NCBI RefSeq assembly: GCF_036850765.1
Contig: NC_089493.1
Location: 268,253,034-268,317,033 of the forward strand
Reading direction: 5' to 3'
Length of the DNA: 64,000 bases
Origin: Saccopteryx bilineata
Taxonomy: Eukaryota; Chordata; Mammalia; Chiroptera; Emballonuridae
How positions within the stretch are numbered: position 1 is the first letter of the stretch; every line of letters starts with the position of its first letter. Below the pieces are notes generated by a model, which did no database searches, was not told the DNA's origin, and saw nothing but the letters and a program-made list of their open reading frames with translations. Made by a program: the position numbers and the translations under genes. Below are positions 47,975-60,822 of this stretch, piece by piece.

Positions 47975-50900
47975 AACCACCAGTTCTAACCACCAGCACT
48001 AACCACCAATAGGAACCCCTTTCCGGTCATGGAGACCACCTCCCACCCATTTTTAAATGCAATTTTGGAGTCTGTAGAATATATGTATAATGAGTAAGAA
48101 CCATCACTCTACAATTTCATCCTTCTGGCTCTGGTTGTCAGGATCTAGCATTTCAGTGGTGAGAATAGTTATGGGAAGAGGAACCTAAAGCTGAAAGTGA
48201 CAAGTCTAAGCCTTCTCCCTCTACCCTCAACTCCTCGGCCTTTACCCTACAGCCTGGCTCAGGCCCTGCTAAGCCTTCCGAGACAGACACCACCCCCGCT
48301 GCTCATGCAAAAGGCCACACCTTGCTTATAACTAATAGAAACAAGGAAGGAAACATCGTCCAACCAGATAGACCCTGGAGACTCCTTTATGGCAGCAGGA
48401 CAGTTTAGCTTCCTTGTTTCTCTGTCTAAATTCTCCCTCACTGGATCCCAGTGCTCAGCCAAGGAGCCTTGACCTAGGGCACCACTCCTTTTTTCAGGGA
48501 GTGGGTGAATAAGGGCAGCCTCGAGGTCCAGACACCCTCACCCTACTTTACTCTGCGTAAAGGGAAGTGTCCCCAAGTGTACTGTACCTTAGAAAGTCCC
48601 ATGGGGACACTGGCATCCTGGAACACACTTATTTCAATCAAGTCAAGTAGATTTCTTTGCGGAAGTCCTTCTAAAGCTGGCATCAGCGCAGGGCCAGGCG
48701 CCTTGCTGACCACTTTACATCAGTGAGCACGTGTACACCTCCAGTCTGATCTATGAGTTGCCTACTCTGGATTCCAGGCATTTTCAAAATGAGAAAACTC
48801 AAGTTTGAAGATGTTGAGTAACTTGCCCAAAATTGCACTAGTAGTAAGTGTCAAAGTCCAGATTCAAAGCTCGTTTCTTCTATTGCCAGAGCTCATGTGC
48901 TTTGTAGACAATAGGGCCTCCGAATAAGATAATATGTAATAGGGTGATGCATCGGACAGTGCACCCCAAATCTACCTGATCACGTGTAATAGGCCAGGCT
49001 GTCCTAGAAGCAGACTCGACTACTCTGAGATTTGTGTGCTGAAAGTTTATGAGGGTGAGCTCTCAGGATCAACACCTGGTAAAGGAAGCAAGACGGGGTC
49101 AGTGAAGAAGCTGAAGTTGGCCAATCCTGGTGGGAGCTCTGGAGGTGGGAAGGCCCTTCAGATTTGTACCCAAATGAGACAAACGCTGGCCTTTGTTACC
49201 TCCACTGCTACCACCCAGAGCCACCCCCTATTGACCATTAGAAGATGCAGGAGCTTGGCTGTGAGTGAGCTGAGGGCGTGTTCTGGAGAGAGAACCGCCG
49301 AAGGGATGAACGCTTTAGTCCAGGGGTGGGGGACTGGGAAGCTCATGACAACGTCCCCTATGTCACAGAGCCTTGCTTTCAAGGGGTGGCTCCCAATCTT
49401 GTCAACACACTTTGGGGAAGCTGTCACAGAGATCGAAGCTTAGAGATAAACCATCACTGGCTGGAAGTCGTGGGGTCTCTTAGCATGTTTATGCATTCGT
49501 AGTTTCTAATAGCAAACTGATACTACACGGGTCTACCCAGTATAGGTATTTTGGGGCGTGCTTAGGCACAGTTTAGGCACAGTCTTTGTAAGCTAAGCTA
49601 AGAAAATCTACATAGAGGATCTGGAATAAATGACGTTGTGTGTATTAACATCACCTCCAGCTCATTAGTGGCAGAGATGGGACTAGAATAGTGTCCCTTG
49701 CTCTTAGATCATGTTTCTTCCCTTTACATCTGCTAGGTTTTGGTTCTGGGGACAGGGATGTGAAGACATTATATTTAGGAATCCCTTAACCAAAAGGGAA
49801 GATGACCTTATGATCTGAAGGTTCTATTTTGAGACCAGTTCAAAAAGAGAAATTTCAGTTCACTGCTCATTCATCTGTCATTCACCGGGACTGCGATGTC
49901 CCTGGGCAATGCTAAGCTAACATTCAGCTGCGTCTACAAGATGACACACAATAGGCTGAAAGGTAGGCATTAAAGACCTTTGACGGTGTTAGAAGAGGGT
50001 AATACAACCTCCCGGGAGTGATAAGAGCAGGAACAAATGCGAACTGAAGATCAGACGTCAGCCTGCTACACAAGACAAGACTGGGGCGGGCCATAAGAAA
50101 GCCTCAGAGGGGAAGAGGCGGGATACAGGATCAGCACTCTGAAACAGAAACATGACTGATCTCCACAATAAACAGATGGACAGATCACAGCCTCATTTAG
50201 ATGCTACTTTGAGATGACTGCCGCTAGGGTTTTGGCCTCTCTTCTATAAGTAGTTCATAGCTTACCAGAATATAAATAAAGCACATTTAGACTTAGATCT
50301 TAAAGGGAACTAAAAGACTTGATTGCTTCATTTCATTACTTTCTTTATCAGAAAACTAAAGCCCGAGAAGTTAATTGATTGATTTGCCTAGGGTGATACA
50401 GGTGGTTAGTAACAGAACAGAATGGGAAGTCAGATCTCTTTCACTCAATTAGTTCATTGTTCTACAGCTATTGGACACTTTATGTACACAGTTCCTGGGC
50501 TTGCATCTGAATAACTATAGAGTTGAGTGGGACACACTGCTTGTTTTCAGTCAGCTGGGTGAAGAGACCATGAAGAAATGAGAAGACAGAACACTAGTAA
50601 GTATTATACAATATCAGAGCCTTTCCACAATGCTAAATGATATATACAAAATGCTGAGAGCCGCTGGCTACTCCAGCATCATTAAAGAATTGGTGGAAGA
50701 GGTATTCTGTATGCTGGCCCACATCTATACCAAACCACTTCTGAAGAAAAGCAGTGTCTTTAATTTTCAACCCAACCTCTGTCCATGTCCAGAACCAACC
50801 CTCACTGTTTTAGGTCTAAAGAAGTAGGGTCTGGGGTTGCTTCTGTCAACGTGGGTTCAGTGTTCTATCTGCCCGACTGCTCACCTTTAGCATGACTTGG

Positions 50901-51489
50901 TAGCCCAAGTACAAAAGAATGTATCAGAAGGAATGGGAACTCCTGTAGGAAGTATCCCTAGGTCTTTGTCTTCAAGCCTCTGCTCTCTCTTCCTCTCCAT
51001 TTCAGGCTATGACATGGGCTTCTCTTCGTGCACTTACCTCATTTTTCTGCTCTCTCCGGTTTACTTTTTTTTGCCTTATTTATTTATTTATTTTTTACCA
51101 TGCTTATGTTTCAGTTAAATCAACAACTATTTTTGAGATTATATATATGATTGTAGAGCTCTAGTGTCTACTGCTGTTTGGTTTGCCTATAAGTTTCGTG
51201 CTTCTTAAGAAGAGAATAAATTCAATTGGCTCAATTTGGACCAGCTCCCATTTCCAGTCTACAGTGATCAGTGAAGTGAACCAGAACCTTTAGGCATTTT
51301 CCACCATCACGGCTGTGAATCATCAATCAGCCTGAAGTGGCGATGGGTGGGCAGGCACTCTCAACGCGTCTAACTGATCATTGACTTTAAGCCAGAGTCT
51401 TTATTAAACTTTCCAAATTTAAGAAGACTCTGCTCCAGTTTTCCTGTTTTCACTCCAGCTCTGCATGGTAGTGGAGGTTAGCCTCCCCT
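47975..51489. other. Mostly unique with two MIR patches
   Basis: MIR-like text at 48780-48900 ('agtaacttgcccaaaattgcac') and 50335-50440 ('ttgcctagggtgatacaggtggttag'). Frames of 60-135 residues (49036-49443 is longest) look like chance or old-repeat read-through. 48920-49330 has LTR-like text of uncertain type. Confidence 0.45.
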
Positions 51490-52290
51490 GATTGTTTAGT
51501 GCGTTAGTCAGCTTGGGCTGCCATCATGGAATACTCATGGATGTTGGAGGGACACAATCCTGTCTATAACATCCACCAGTCCTCTTCTAACTGGGAAGAT
51601 TTCCAGGGCCTGGGATTCCTCATCCCTGAGGAACTCACTTCATGTCCTGGCTCATCTGCTTCTAATGGGGTCACAAAAGTCAGGTGAAATCTTGACCAAT
51701 ACTAAAATAGGAAAAATTAATCCAGGCTGTTAAGAGAATGGTTATCTTTGGCAGTTAATGACCAGAAGAAGGGTGTCTGAGAAGATATTTCTTAATCTGG
51801 GTACTGGTTACATAGCTATGTTCAAATTGTGAAAATTCATCAATGATAGTTATCCAGTGCTGTGTAACAAATTATTCTAAAACTTTGTGGCTTAAAGCAA
51901 CATCAACATTATTTTTTTTTGTCATGAATAGGCAACTCGGGTAGTGCTGGCAGGGACAACTTATCTTTCCTCCATTTGGTGTCATTGGGGTTGCTCGAAG
52001 GCCCAGCACTGGATCATCCAGGTCTTGCAATTGATGTTAGCTGTTGAGTGAAACCTTAGCTGGCATTGTTGCTGGAACACCCTCCCATGGCCTTCTTGTG
52101 TGGTCTGGGCTTTCTCACCACACGGTGGCTCGGGTCCAAGGGTGAGAAAAGTCAGGTGGAAACCATATTGGTTTTTGTGACCCAGTCTTCAATGAGTAGT
52201 GTTCCTCACTCTGCATTTTGCTTCTCAAAACAGCCACAAAGGCTTATCCAGTTTCAAGGTGAGGAGAAATAGAGTCCATCTCCAGATGGA
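51490..52290 (-). mobile_element. LTR-like relics, reverse, fragmentary
   Basis: 51495-51690 starts 'tgcgttagtcagcttgggctgcca' and 51850-52270 starts 'ccagtgctgtgtaacaaattattctaaaactttgtggcttaaa'. Both are typical of reversed MaLR/ERVL LTR 3' ends. They are fragmentary with no target duplication. Confidence 0.45.
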
Positions 52291-52392
52291 GAATGGCAGA
52301 ATTCTAAAAGTGTTTGGGAACTAGATATGTTGTTGTGGCAAATTTTAAAGAAATACATCCTGCTGCAATGTTATACTTCAATAAAAAGTTAA

Positions 52393-52577
52393 GCCTGGCC
52401 TGTGGTGGTGCAGTGGTTAGAATATCAACCTGGAACACTGAGGATGCCAGTTCAAAACCCTGGGCTTGCCAAGTCAAGGTACATATGACAAGCATCAAAC
52501 AAGCAACTAACAACTAAAGTTAAACAACTATGAGCTGATATTCTCGCTTCCATTCTGTAAAATTAATAAATAAAATC
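52393..52577 (+). mobile_element. Older tRNA-derived SINE
   Basis: Head GCCTGGCCTGTGGTGGTGCAG with B-box-like GTTCAAAACCC, ending in 'aaattaataaataaaatc'. The 10-bp target duplication AAAAAGTTAA is at 52383-52392 and, displaced by a second SINE, at 52956-52965. Confidence 0.85.
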
Positions 52578-52579
52578 TT

Positions 52580-52940
52580 GCCTGACCAGGAGGTGGCGCA
52601 GTGGATAGAGCGTCGAACTGGGATGCGGAAGGACCCAGGTTCGAGACCCTGAGGTCGCCAGCTTGAGTGCAGACTCATCCGGTTTGAGCAAAGCTCACCA
52701 GCTTGGACCCAAGGTCGCTGGCTCAAGCAAGGGGTTACTCGGTCTGCTGAAGGCCCGCGGTCAAGGCACATATGAGAAAGCAATCAATGAACAACTAAGG
52801 TGTTGCAATGTGCAATGAAAAACTAATGATTGATGTTTCTCATCTCTCTCCGTTCCTGTCTGTCTGTCCCTGTCTATCCCTCTCTCTGACTCACTCATTG
52901 TCTCTGTAAAAAATAAATAAATAAATAAAAATTAAAAAAA
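52580..52940 (+). mobile_element. tRNA-derived SINE-B inserted in the tail of another SINE
   Basis: Head GCCTGACCAGGAGGTGGCGCAG, consensus-like body, CT-rich block and A-rich tail. Target duplications AATAAAATCTT lie at 52569-52579 and 52941-52951, inside the A-rich tail of the SINE at 52393. Confidence 0.93.
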
Positions 52941-52965
52941 AATAAAATCTTAAACAAAAAGTTAA

Positions 52966-55242
52966 AAAACAACAACTTTGGGTACAATAAATTTGTAAGA
53001 CAATAACAGATAGCTTGGGAAAAACAAGTTGAGCTAAATAATAAACCAGGTCACCAACAAGAAGTCCATTTCTTAAATCTACTCTTGATCTTCTAAGGAG
53101 TCTTTATCATTGTAGAAATCTCTGGCATATAACCATCTTATGCAGAGAAAGAGAATAAACAAAAAGCCAACAGCAACCTCCTTTGTGGTAGTAGACTGGT
53201 TATTACACAGAGCTGGTTGAGACTTGTATATTTTTTTCCAGTCATTTGTGATCATAATGGAAAAAAAACAAACATTATCTACAAAATAGGAGGTTGCAGT
53301 GTGCAGGAAATGGAGCATGAAAAGGATTTGTGCTGTGATGTAGAGATTAGGAAAAACAACCCATGTGAATTCATAAATGGAATGCAAATACAGTACATTC
53401 AAGTGTAACTTCAGTGCAACTTCAAAGGATTTGTTATGTGAAGAAATACACGTTCTCTGAAGCAATATGAAATACTGATTTTTCCATTTAAAGAATGGAG
53501 CGTGGTTCTACTGGAATGATTAGGAAAGCTTTTCAAGTCTAAGGTGATGTAAGAGTTCATTCCCATTGAAGCTCTCTGGTGTTCTTTTTCCGGCCATCAC
53601 TCCCTCTTAGCGCAACTCTAGGCCACACCCACGCAGTCAGTTGTTCTTCCTTACCCCCATGGCACTCCATTTCTGTTCTCAGAAATCTTCTCAGACCCTT
53701 ATTTCTTTCTTTCTGTCTGATCTGTGCTCCAAGCATACAGGCATCATCTTCCTCCTGACTTTCTCTGTTTCATCACTCATGTCCTGCCTCAAGACCTGGA
53801 ACTTGAGGGCAGACCTGATTTTCTCCATTTTGTCTCTCTGAGAAATGGGTCTCTTTTGCCCGAGGCCTTCCTATTCCTGATCACTTTAAATAATTATTTC
53901 ATTTATTCAAGAACTGGTACTGGATTCTGTCCTAGCATTAGTCTGAGAGGTTAACAACACTAATATAGGAGAGCAGGCACCATCTGGGGTTACACCTGCC
54001 AAGACTGATCCTGGGTAGAATGTGGGACCTGGCTCAAACAGTGCAGAGCCACGAGGCATGACTGCACCATTGACATCTTCATGGGCATGTTAGGATATAG
54101 TTAAAGATAAAAAAAAATTAAAATAGAATTTTAATGATTTTCAGAAAAGAGTAGGGTATAGATTCCCAAGGGTAGCATGTGCCCCCCTTAAGCTGGGCCC
54201 GGGCTTGAACCCAGCTGTTTTCCCCAAGAAATAAAGCTCCTTCTAACTCAACACAGGTGTTGAGTCAGGTCTAATCTCACCCAGCATGTTCACCGCCACA
54301 TCCCACTGCACAGTTGCTGGATTCTCAATTAATATTTATAAAATGAATGAAAACTGTCTATCTCATTTATCATTAAATTATTTAGACCCCCAAAGTGGGT
54401 ACTCTCAGACAAAGTATTGTCAAAATGAATTATATTTTGAGTGTATTTCTCTTTTCAGCAGTGACTCAAGGCATCCTTTGGTCCTGTCAGCATGAATGAG
54501 AATTGTGCAGGGCTTCTCACGGGCAGGACGAACAGGCTGCCCAAATCCACTGGGGTCTTTCATCTGTTTCCCGACTCTTATTACCCTCTGCAGATAAGAT
54601 GAAAATATCCGTGGCTGAGTTGAGGGAATTAAAGATATTTTCCTTTTTCTCTGAGCCAGCTGTTTCTTTAAGATCTAGAGGGCGGTGAACTCTCTTGTGT
54701 CCTTATCTCAGGACACGCACACCCAAGCTCAGGATTGGTCTCTTCTGCTAGAGAAGTGCAAGCATTTGCCACTTGACTTTTTGCTTCCTTCTCTCAAAGT
54801 AGGTCAGCATTTTCTAACCGATGGTCCTTCAATTGCTTCTTGGGCAGCATGTCACCATTCCTGCGCTGACCTCTCCTTGAGAGTCCACTTCAAACACATA
54901 GAGATATATTTGGCAACAGGGTTAGGAGAGGCCCTTCAGTGAAAATACTATAATAAAGCATCATTAGTGAGGTCGGTTGGAAAATCTAACACCAAACATT
55001 TTCATCTTTGAATTCTTGGGGAAATTCTGAGAGGCTATATTTGAATAAGCAATCCAAAGCCTTTAGAAAAGATCATAGTTTAATTAATTCCTCAGATATT
55101 TATCAAGTTTATGCCAATGGTAAGACACTGGGGGTCTTGATCCTGTCTTGCTCAGCAACAGGAGGTCATGATGCCACCTACCTCATCAGAGGACAAGGAG
55201 AGAATGCCTGGTATAGAATAGGTCTCAGTAATGGCCTAGGGC
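52966..55242. other. Mostly unique; weak L2- and LTR-like patches
   Basis: About 53590-53840 is C/T-rich with L2-3'-like text. 54180-54240 has an 'aaataaagctcctt' LTR-end-like stretch. The 128-residue minus frame at 53079-53465 is hydrophobic but matches no family I know, in AT-rich DNA. Confidence 0.4.
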
Positions 55243-55434
55243 CAGGGGTCCCCAAACTTTTTACACAGGGGACCAGTTCACTGTCCCTCAGACCGCTGGA
55301 GGGCCACCACATACAGTGCTCCTCTCACTGACCACCACTGAAAGAGGTGCCCCTTCTGGAAGTGCAGCGGGGGCCTGGATAAATGGCCTTAGGGGGCTGC
55401 ATGCGGCCCGCGGGCCGTAGTTTGGGGACGCCTG
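55243..55434 (-). mobile_element. hAT MITE, same family, copy 3, internally deleted
   Basis: 192 bp, reversed: starts CAGGGGTCCCCAAACT and ends AGTTTGGGGACGCCTG. It retains both ends and the GC-rich subterminal block (GCATGCGGCCCGCGGGCC) but lacks the AT-rich centre of copies 1 and 2. I do not see a clear 8-bp target duplication. Confidence 0.88.
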
Positions 55435-55655
55435 GTAGGCTTTCCTCTCTTGGAGCTTCAAGAGGATTCTAATCTAGCAAGCAGACAAAAAAAATGTGCC
55501 ATAAGACACAAAATACAGAAAACATTATAACCATAGCAGAGGGCCAAACACTGCCCAATAGAGGGCCAGTCAAAGGTAAGGGAGGTTCTCTGTGTAGCCA
55601 AGACACCTCTGTGGCTGAGGTTGTATTTGCTCTAAGCGTGAAAAATGAGGAGAAT

Positions 55656-55658
<3 letters not shown>

Positions 55659-55738
<80 letters not shown>
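55659..55738 (+). repeat. Compound (TA)22(CA)18 microsatellite
   Basis: About 22 TA units run directly into about 18 CA units, uninterrupted. Confidence 0.97.
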
Positions 55739-55741
<3 letters not shown>

Positions 55742-58214
55742 TGAATCATGTATACAGGATTCTAGACTGTATACCTAAAGCAGGGGTTTTAATGGGAGCT
55801 TGCTGATATCCTGAACTGCCTGGGCATGCCAAGGATGGTGGGATTCAATGAACTCTAAGGACTGAAGAATTCCTGGGTGACCTTTTTATCTCAAGAGGCA
55901 GGACTGATGTGTGGTGAGCACTGTGTGGAGCAACGATGGGATCACAACTGTATGCGATGAAAGATTAACCTGTAGTATCTACATGAGACATATTAGAAGA
56001 TGAGGAAGACTAAGGGTTGGTGGGTGGTAAGGAAGCAATTTGGAAGTCCACGTCAGGAGTAATGAGGGCTTCAAGTAGTGCTGTGGTTTAAGAAGTAGGG
56101 CTGTAGAATAGGTTACGAGTGGCTGTAGAAGTTCTGTGTAGGACACACTTGGGGCTGGCGCTCAGCTTAGAGGAGAGGCCTATGGGACCTTCTTTGAAAT
56201 GAGTTTGCACGGCCAACTCAGGTTCTACCTAAATTGCATCTTGTTTATTTACAGAAGCTGTGTATGTGTTGGGGGTGGTGAAGGAGGTAGTGGGGAGGGC
56301 ATAAAGCACCTTCAAGGTACACTTTAACATTTTCACTGGAAGAGAGAGGATAGATGTGAGTTTGAAATCAACATCGCTGTCACCTTCAATCTGTCTTAAT
56401 TAGATCTCAGGCTTTTGTTTCCTCTGCTATAAAATCAGAATTGACTTGATGTTACCCAATATCACTACTGATGTTATGTAATGATTCTTTAGATTTTATA
56501 CTCATTCCTTTCTAGAATCTCGCCAATGTTTGTGGTTTGCATGGCTACTACCAGAGACTTCAGGAAGCCCAGGGATGGTTGTAGCTGTGGCTTTGAGGTG
56601 GAATTTCTGAGCATGCCTCGCTGGGCTGTACTGCCATAACTTCTACTTACACAGGAGTTCCTCTATTTTACTAAAATTCTCATTGTCTTAGTGGCACATA
56701 CCATCCATCATATACTCCAAGTTGAATTAGAATTGTTGTCATTTAGAATGCACTTGATCCATTGCAATAATAGCAAGTCCATATTTTTTTCTTGGCGAAT
56801 AATATACAAGACAAAAGAGGTTTATATTTTATGCTGACTTTCTGGAATACTCGGGCACAAATTCTTCACACTGGTTCCTCTTACTCTGTGCACCTGCTTC
56901 TTTTCACTTGCGCAACAGTTCCTCATTTGTCAAGGCAGGTGGCCTCTAAATATCAGATAGATTTCAGAGGGGAGTTCACAATATTCCTTAATTCTCATTG
57001 GGAATCTGTCTAAGGCAAGTCTTAAGTTAGACTCTTGTGTGTCTGGAAGAGGCAGGGAAAAGGTATAAACTTACTGATTTCTCCCAATATTTTATTATGA
57101 AAACATTGAGCAGTGAAAAGTCATATACCCACCAGCTGGATTCTACTGCTAATACTTAACTGTCTTTGCCCTATCATCTCTCTATCCATCTGTCTGTACA
57201 TCATCCTATCATATTTCTGATACAATATGAAGTAAATTGCAGATCAATTTACTTACTCTTAAATACTTCAAACTTACGGATTTTAGTAATTTAATAATAA
57301 TTGATAATACTGTTTAGCACTTTCTAGATTTCAGGTATTTAGTTAAACACTTTATAAATTATTACCTCATTTCCTCTTCACAATGATCTACAAAGGTAAG
57401 ATTATCTGCATTTACTTGTTATCGGCACTTAAAAGATGAAGTTTGAACTTACATGTGCATGACTCTAAAGTATTTCAATAAACACAAAACTCATATCAAC
57501 TATCAGACAGCAGCACATGGCATAATTAGGTCACAAAACCCCAAACCAGGTATAAGCTAAGGCTTGATTTCAGTCTGGTAATAGGTTGATCATCAAGGTC
57601 TAGGACAGATATAGCCAAGACCTTGGTTGCAAATGAGGTCAAGAGAAAAGGTAATAAAGGTATATAGTAAGAGGTCGAGTTTCAGGGACTCCGAGGCCAT
57701 GATTAGCAGAGACTGATACAGAGCAAAGGTTCAGAAATTAGGTTGTATGTAGGAAGTGTAGGCAAGAGACAGGTTCTCCCAGGATCCTTTGTTCTCTCTG
57801 CTCCGCTCATCTCAATGTTCTAATAATCTGTGCCATAAATCATAAACTGACATTTATAAGTGGATCAAGTGATGCCATCATTTTGATCAATAGACATGTA
57901 CCAAGTTCAGAATGCCAGACCAGAAAGACATTAGGCCAGTTATGTGTCCTTTGAGGCTGACTCTTCTGTGGCAAGATGATTCCACATGTTAGAGAAAGTT
58001 ACAGCTGTCTCCATACTCATAAAGCACCTCTCCAGCTGTCCCTACATTTTCCTAATCTTGCAGTTTTGTGGGTATGTACGAGACCGGTTTTGCAAAAAAG
58101 GCTGGTGAGTGGAAGTGATGTGGTCATTTCCAGGCTAGCGTGTTAACATGTGACTATCCATCAGACTTGTCCCCTGCCATGTCTCTTACCTAAGTCCAGA
58201 GATGGTGGAGCCAC

Positions 58215-58243
58215 AAAAAAAAAAAAAAAAAAAAAAAAAAAAA
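58215..58243 (+). repeat. 29-base A run
   Basis: Pure A tract in otherwise mixed sequence with no SINE body at its left; possible retroposon tail or slippage in an LTR relic. Confidence 0.9.
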
Positions 58244-58419
58244 GCCAGAATCCCAGAGTCCCTGCTTAAAATGGATTGCCTTGGAGAGTTAACAAACTCT
58301 GACCAAACTTCACATGAATAAAAAATTAGCTTCTTTTCAACCCCTGAAATTTGGAGGTTTGTTTGCTAGTGCAACAAAACTTAGCTCATCTTAATTAATG
58401 TCCTTTAACAAGAACTCAT

Positions 58420-58605
58420 GGACACGGGCAACAGTGTAGTGGCTGCTGGGGGGCAGAGGAAGGTGGAGGAAAGTATGAGGGGAATTTTTGTGGTGATGGA
58501 CAAAGACCTAACTTGGGGGGATGTCAGAGATGTGTTGTACAATTGGCCTCCTGAAACTGTATAATCATGTTAAGCAGTGTCACCCCAATAAATTCAATAA
58601 AAGGG
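58420..58605 (+). mobile_element. LINE-1 3' UTR fragment
   Basis: 'catggacacgggcaacagtgtag' and the terminal 'cctgaaactgtataatcatgtt...caccccaataaattcaataaaa', the same 3' end as at 25433-25815. Confidence 0.8.
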
Positions 58606-58709
58606 TGAAAAAGAATATATAGTGAAAGCAAGAGGTCAGAGAGAGCTTTGGAATAGGGAAGGAAAACTTCCTAATAAACTAGAAATGGAAAGATAAGAAG
58701 GGTTTAGAC

Positions 58710-59225
58710 TTCCCCAAACTACGGCCCGCGGACCACATGCAGCCCTCTGAGGCCATTTATCCGGCCCCCGCCGCATTCCAGAAGGGGCACCTCTTTCACT
58801 GGTGGTCAGTGAGACCACCACAAAGCGCGGTGTCGCTCACGTACAGTACTACTTCTGGTGACGCGGGATGCACGCTTCACGGCTCTGGAAGCGCGTCATA
58901 TCACTTGTTACGGCTAGCAGTGACAAATACGAAACCGGACATTGACCAGCTCATTAGCCAAAAGCAGGCCCATAGTTCCCATTGAAATACTGGCCAGTTT
59001 GTTGATTTAAATTTACTTGTTCTTTATTTTAAATATTGTATTTGTTCCCGTTTTTTTTTTGTTTGTTTGTTTTTTTGTTTTGTTTTGTTTTTTTACTTTA
59101 AAATAAGATATCTGCAGTATGCAAAGGGATTTGTTCATAGTTTTTTTTATTTTATAGTCTGGCCCTCCCTCACAGTCTGAGGGACAGTGAACTGGCCCCC
59201 TGTGTAAAAAGTTTGGGGACCCTTG
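58710..59225 (+). mobile_element. hAT MITE, same family, copy 4, longest
   Basis: 516 bp, including about 95 bp of CpG-rich internal sequence (58814-58910) missing from copies 1-3. Perfect 8-bp target duplications GTTTAGAC lie at 58702-58709 and 59226-59233. The left end has lost its first bases (TTCCCCAAACT); the right end AGTTTGGGGACCCTTG is near complete. It is probably closest to the autonomous parent of the family. Confidence 0.93.
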
Positions 59226-59401
59226 GTTTAGACAAATGATGGAAATAAGGAGGAAATTTCAAGTAGGAGGACAGTAGGAGAAAAGGCACAGAGATTATAG
59301 CATACTTAAGAGTTTGCCATGGGCTCCTGGTGGGAGCTACAGTTGAGTAGCATAAAGCCTCTTGTGAGGGTGTTCATTTCCTATTAAAAATCTGCACAAT
59401 A

Positions 59402-59758
59402 GCCTGACCAGGCGGTGGCGCAGTGGATAGAGCGTTGGACTGGGATGCAGAGGACCCAGGTTCAAGACCCCGAGGTCTCCAGCTTGAGCTCAGGCTCATC
59501 TGGTTTGAGCAAAAAGCCCACTAGCTTGAACCCAAGGTCGCTGGCTCTAGCAAGGGGTTACTCAGTCTGCTGAAGGCCCACGGTCAAGGCACATATGAGA
59601 GAGCAATCAATGAACAACTAAGGTGTTGCAACGTGCAATGAAAAACTAATGATTGATGCTTCTCATCTCTCTCCGTTCCTGTCTGTCTGTCCCTGTCTAT
59701 CCCTCTCTCTGACTCACTCTCTGTCTCTGTAAAAAATAAAAAAATAAAAAAAAAAAAA
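59402..59758 (+). mobile_element. tRNA-derived SINE-B
   Basis: Consensus-like head GCCTGACCAGGCGGTGGCGCAG, body, CT-rich block and A-rich tail. Target duplications AATCTGCACAATA (59389-59401) and AATCCGCACAATA (59759-59771) differ at one base. Confidence 0.95.
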
Positions 59759-59771
59759 AATCCGCACAATA

Positions 59772-60807
59772 ATTCCATGATCTTCCTCGGTGCTGATTTG
59801 CTCTCTCCTCAAACTTCTACATTTAAAATTCTTACTTTGAATCCAGTCTGTCTTGTTGTAACATAAGGTCTTCTTGTTCTTGGAATAAAAAACACAGTTG
59901 CTCCCTATCACCCATAAAATATTGCTTCATTAAGTTGAAGACTGTAATTAACTACATATCAGCCTTCTGGCTCCAGGCAAATATCCATAATTCCTTTAGT
60001 CTTTCCTCACAGACTGCTTCTAACCTGTTAATCATTTTTTCCTGCCCTCTTGCCATCATCAGCAGAAGGAAAAAAGCCTTTTAAATAGGAGCTAATCACC
60101 CATTGCACTCTATTAGGCACTTTACTGATGCCCTCACATTAGACAGCACCAGATACAGACGCACAGCCAAGCATGTACGCACACACGTGTGCGCACACAC
60201 ACACACCTATCTGGGTTTGTATGTGTGTATGAACATATTTTTTAAAAGGTAGATTAATGGTCTGTACAAACAGGAGGAAGAGATTATTTCACAAAAGATT
60301 TAGCATGTGATCATTTCAAATAACCAACTCCCTCAGGTGCCTTTAAAACCACAATTTAATTTTTCCCCCTCTAAAAATGCTCACATTGTTTATTTTATGG
60401 GGGAGCCAGCTGAAAAAGGAAGTCTGTTTGTACAATGAGTTCCCTGCACTCTGAAAGCAGTATTATGAAATGTAATTGTAGCAAAATAAACAAAAATATG
60501 GGAAGAGGCCTCAGTCTGCTGAAGGTGGTATAGGACATATCTGGGGAAAGAGGGGTGACCTGGTGGCTGATGAAGGGGTTTGCTCCTCTCATGGAGAGAA
60601 AGGTGAGTGGGTAACTGATGTGGAGCAGGTGGGAGAGGAGAAGAGTACTCCATCAAACCTATGGCCATCACCGTACATTGCTGGGTATAGTGTGTTAGTC
60701 AGCACAAGCTAGCGTATGCTGCAGTAACAGACTCCTGGCCTGCAAGAGTCTTGGCCCTACGTGGCAACTAGATCCAAAGGCTTTTAGCATGCTGGTTTAG
60801 TGCACTT
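59772..60807. other. No recognised gene
   Basis: A short (CA)n-rich stretch lies at 60178-60206. 60690-60740 has an LTR-end-like fragment. Otherwise unique-looking. Confidence 0.45.
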
Positions 60808-60822
60808 AAGAATCAACTGATA

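Larger units (their letters stand above)
55435..58391. other. Mostly unique with microsatellite, MIR and LTR-like patches
   Basis: It holds the (TA)n(CA)n tract at 55659-55738. A MIR relic lies at 57300-57445 ('aaacactttataaattattacctcat'). An LTR-like end with a 29-base A run is at 58215-58243. No exon recognised. Confidence 0.45.

Noticed and set aside
49036..49443. 135-residue plus-strand frame
   Set aside because: No domain; overlaps an 89-residue frame on the other strand and lies in old-repeat-like text.
50630..50827. 65-residue frame that looks protein-like at first glance
   Set aside because: Nothing recognised, no splice context, and too short to support.
53079..53465. 128-residue hydrophobic minus-strand frame
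   Set aside because: No family recognised; hydrophobicity is expected from AT-rich DNA, and an overlapping opposite-strand frame is equally open.
54180..54300. Retroviral LTR end
   Set aside because: Only an AATAAA-like context and a short pyrimidine stretch; no boundaries or partner LTR.
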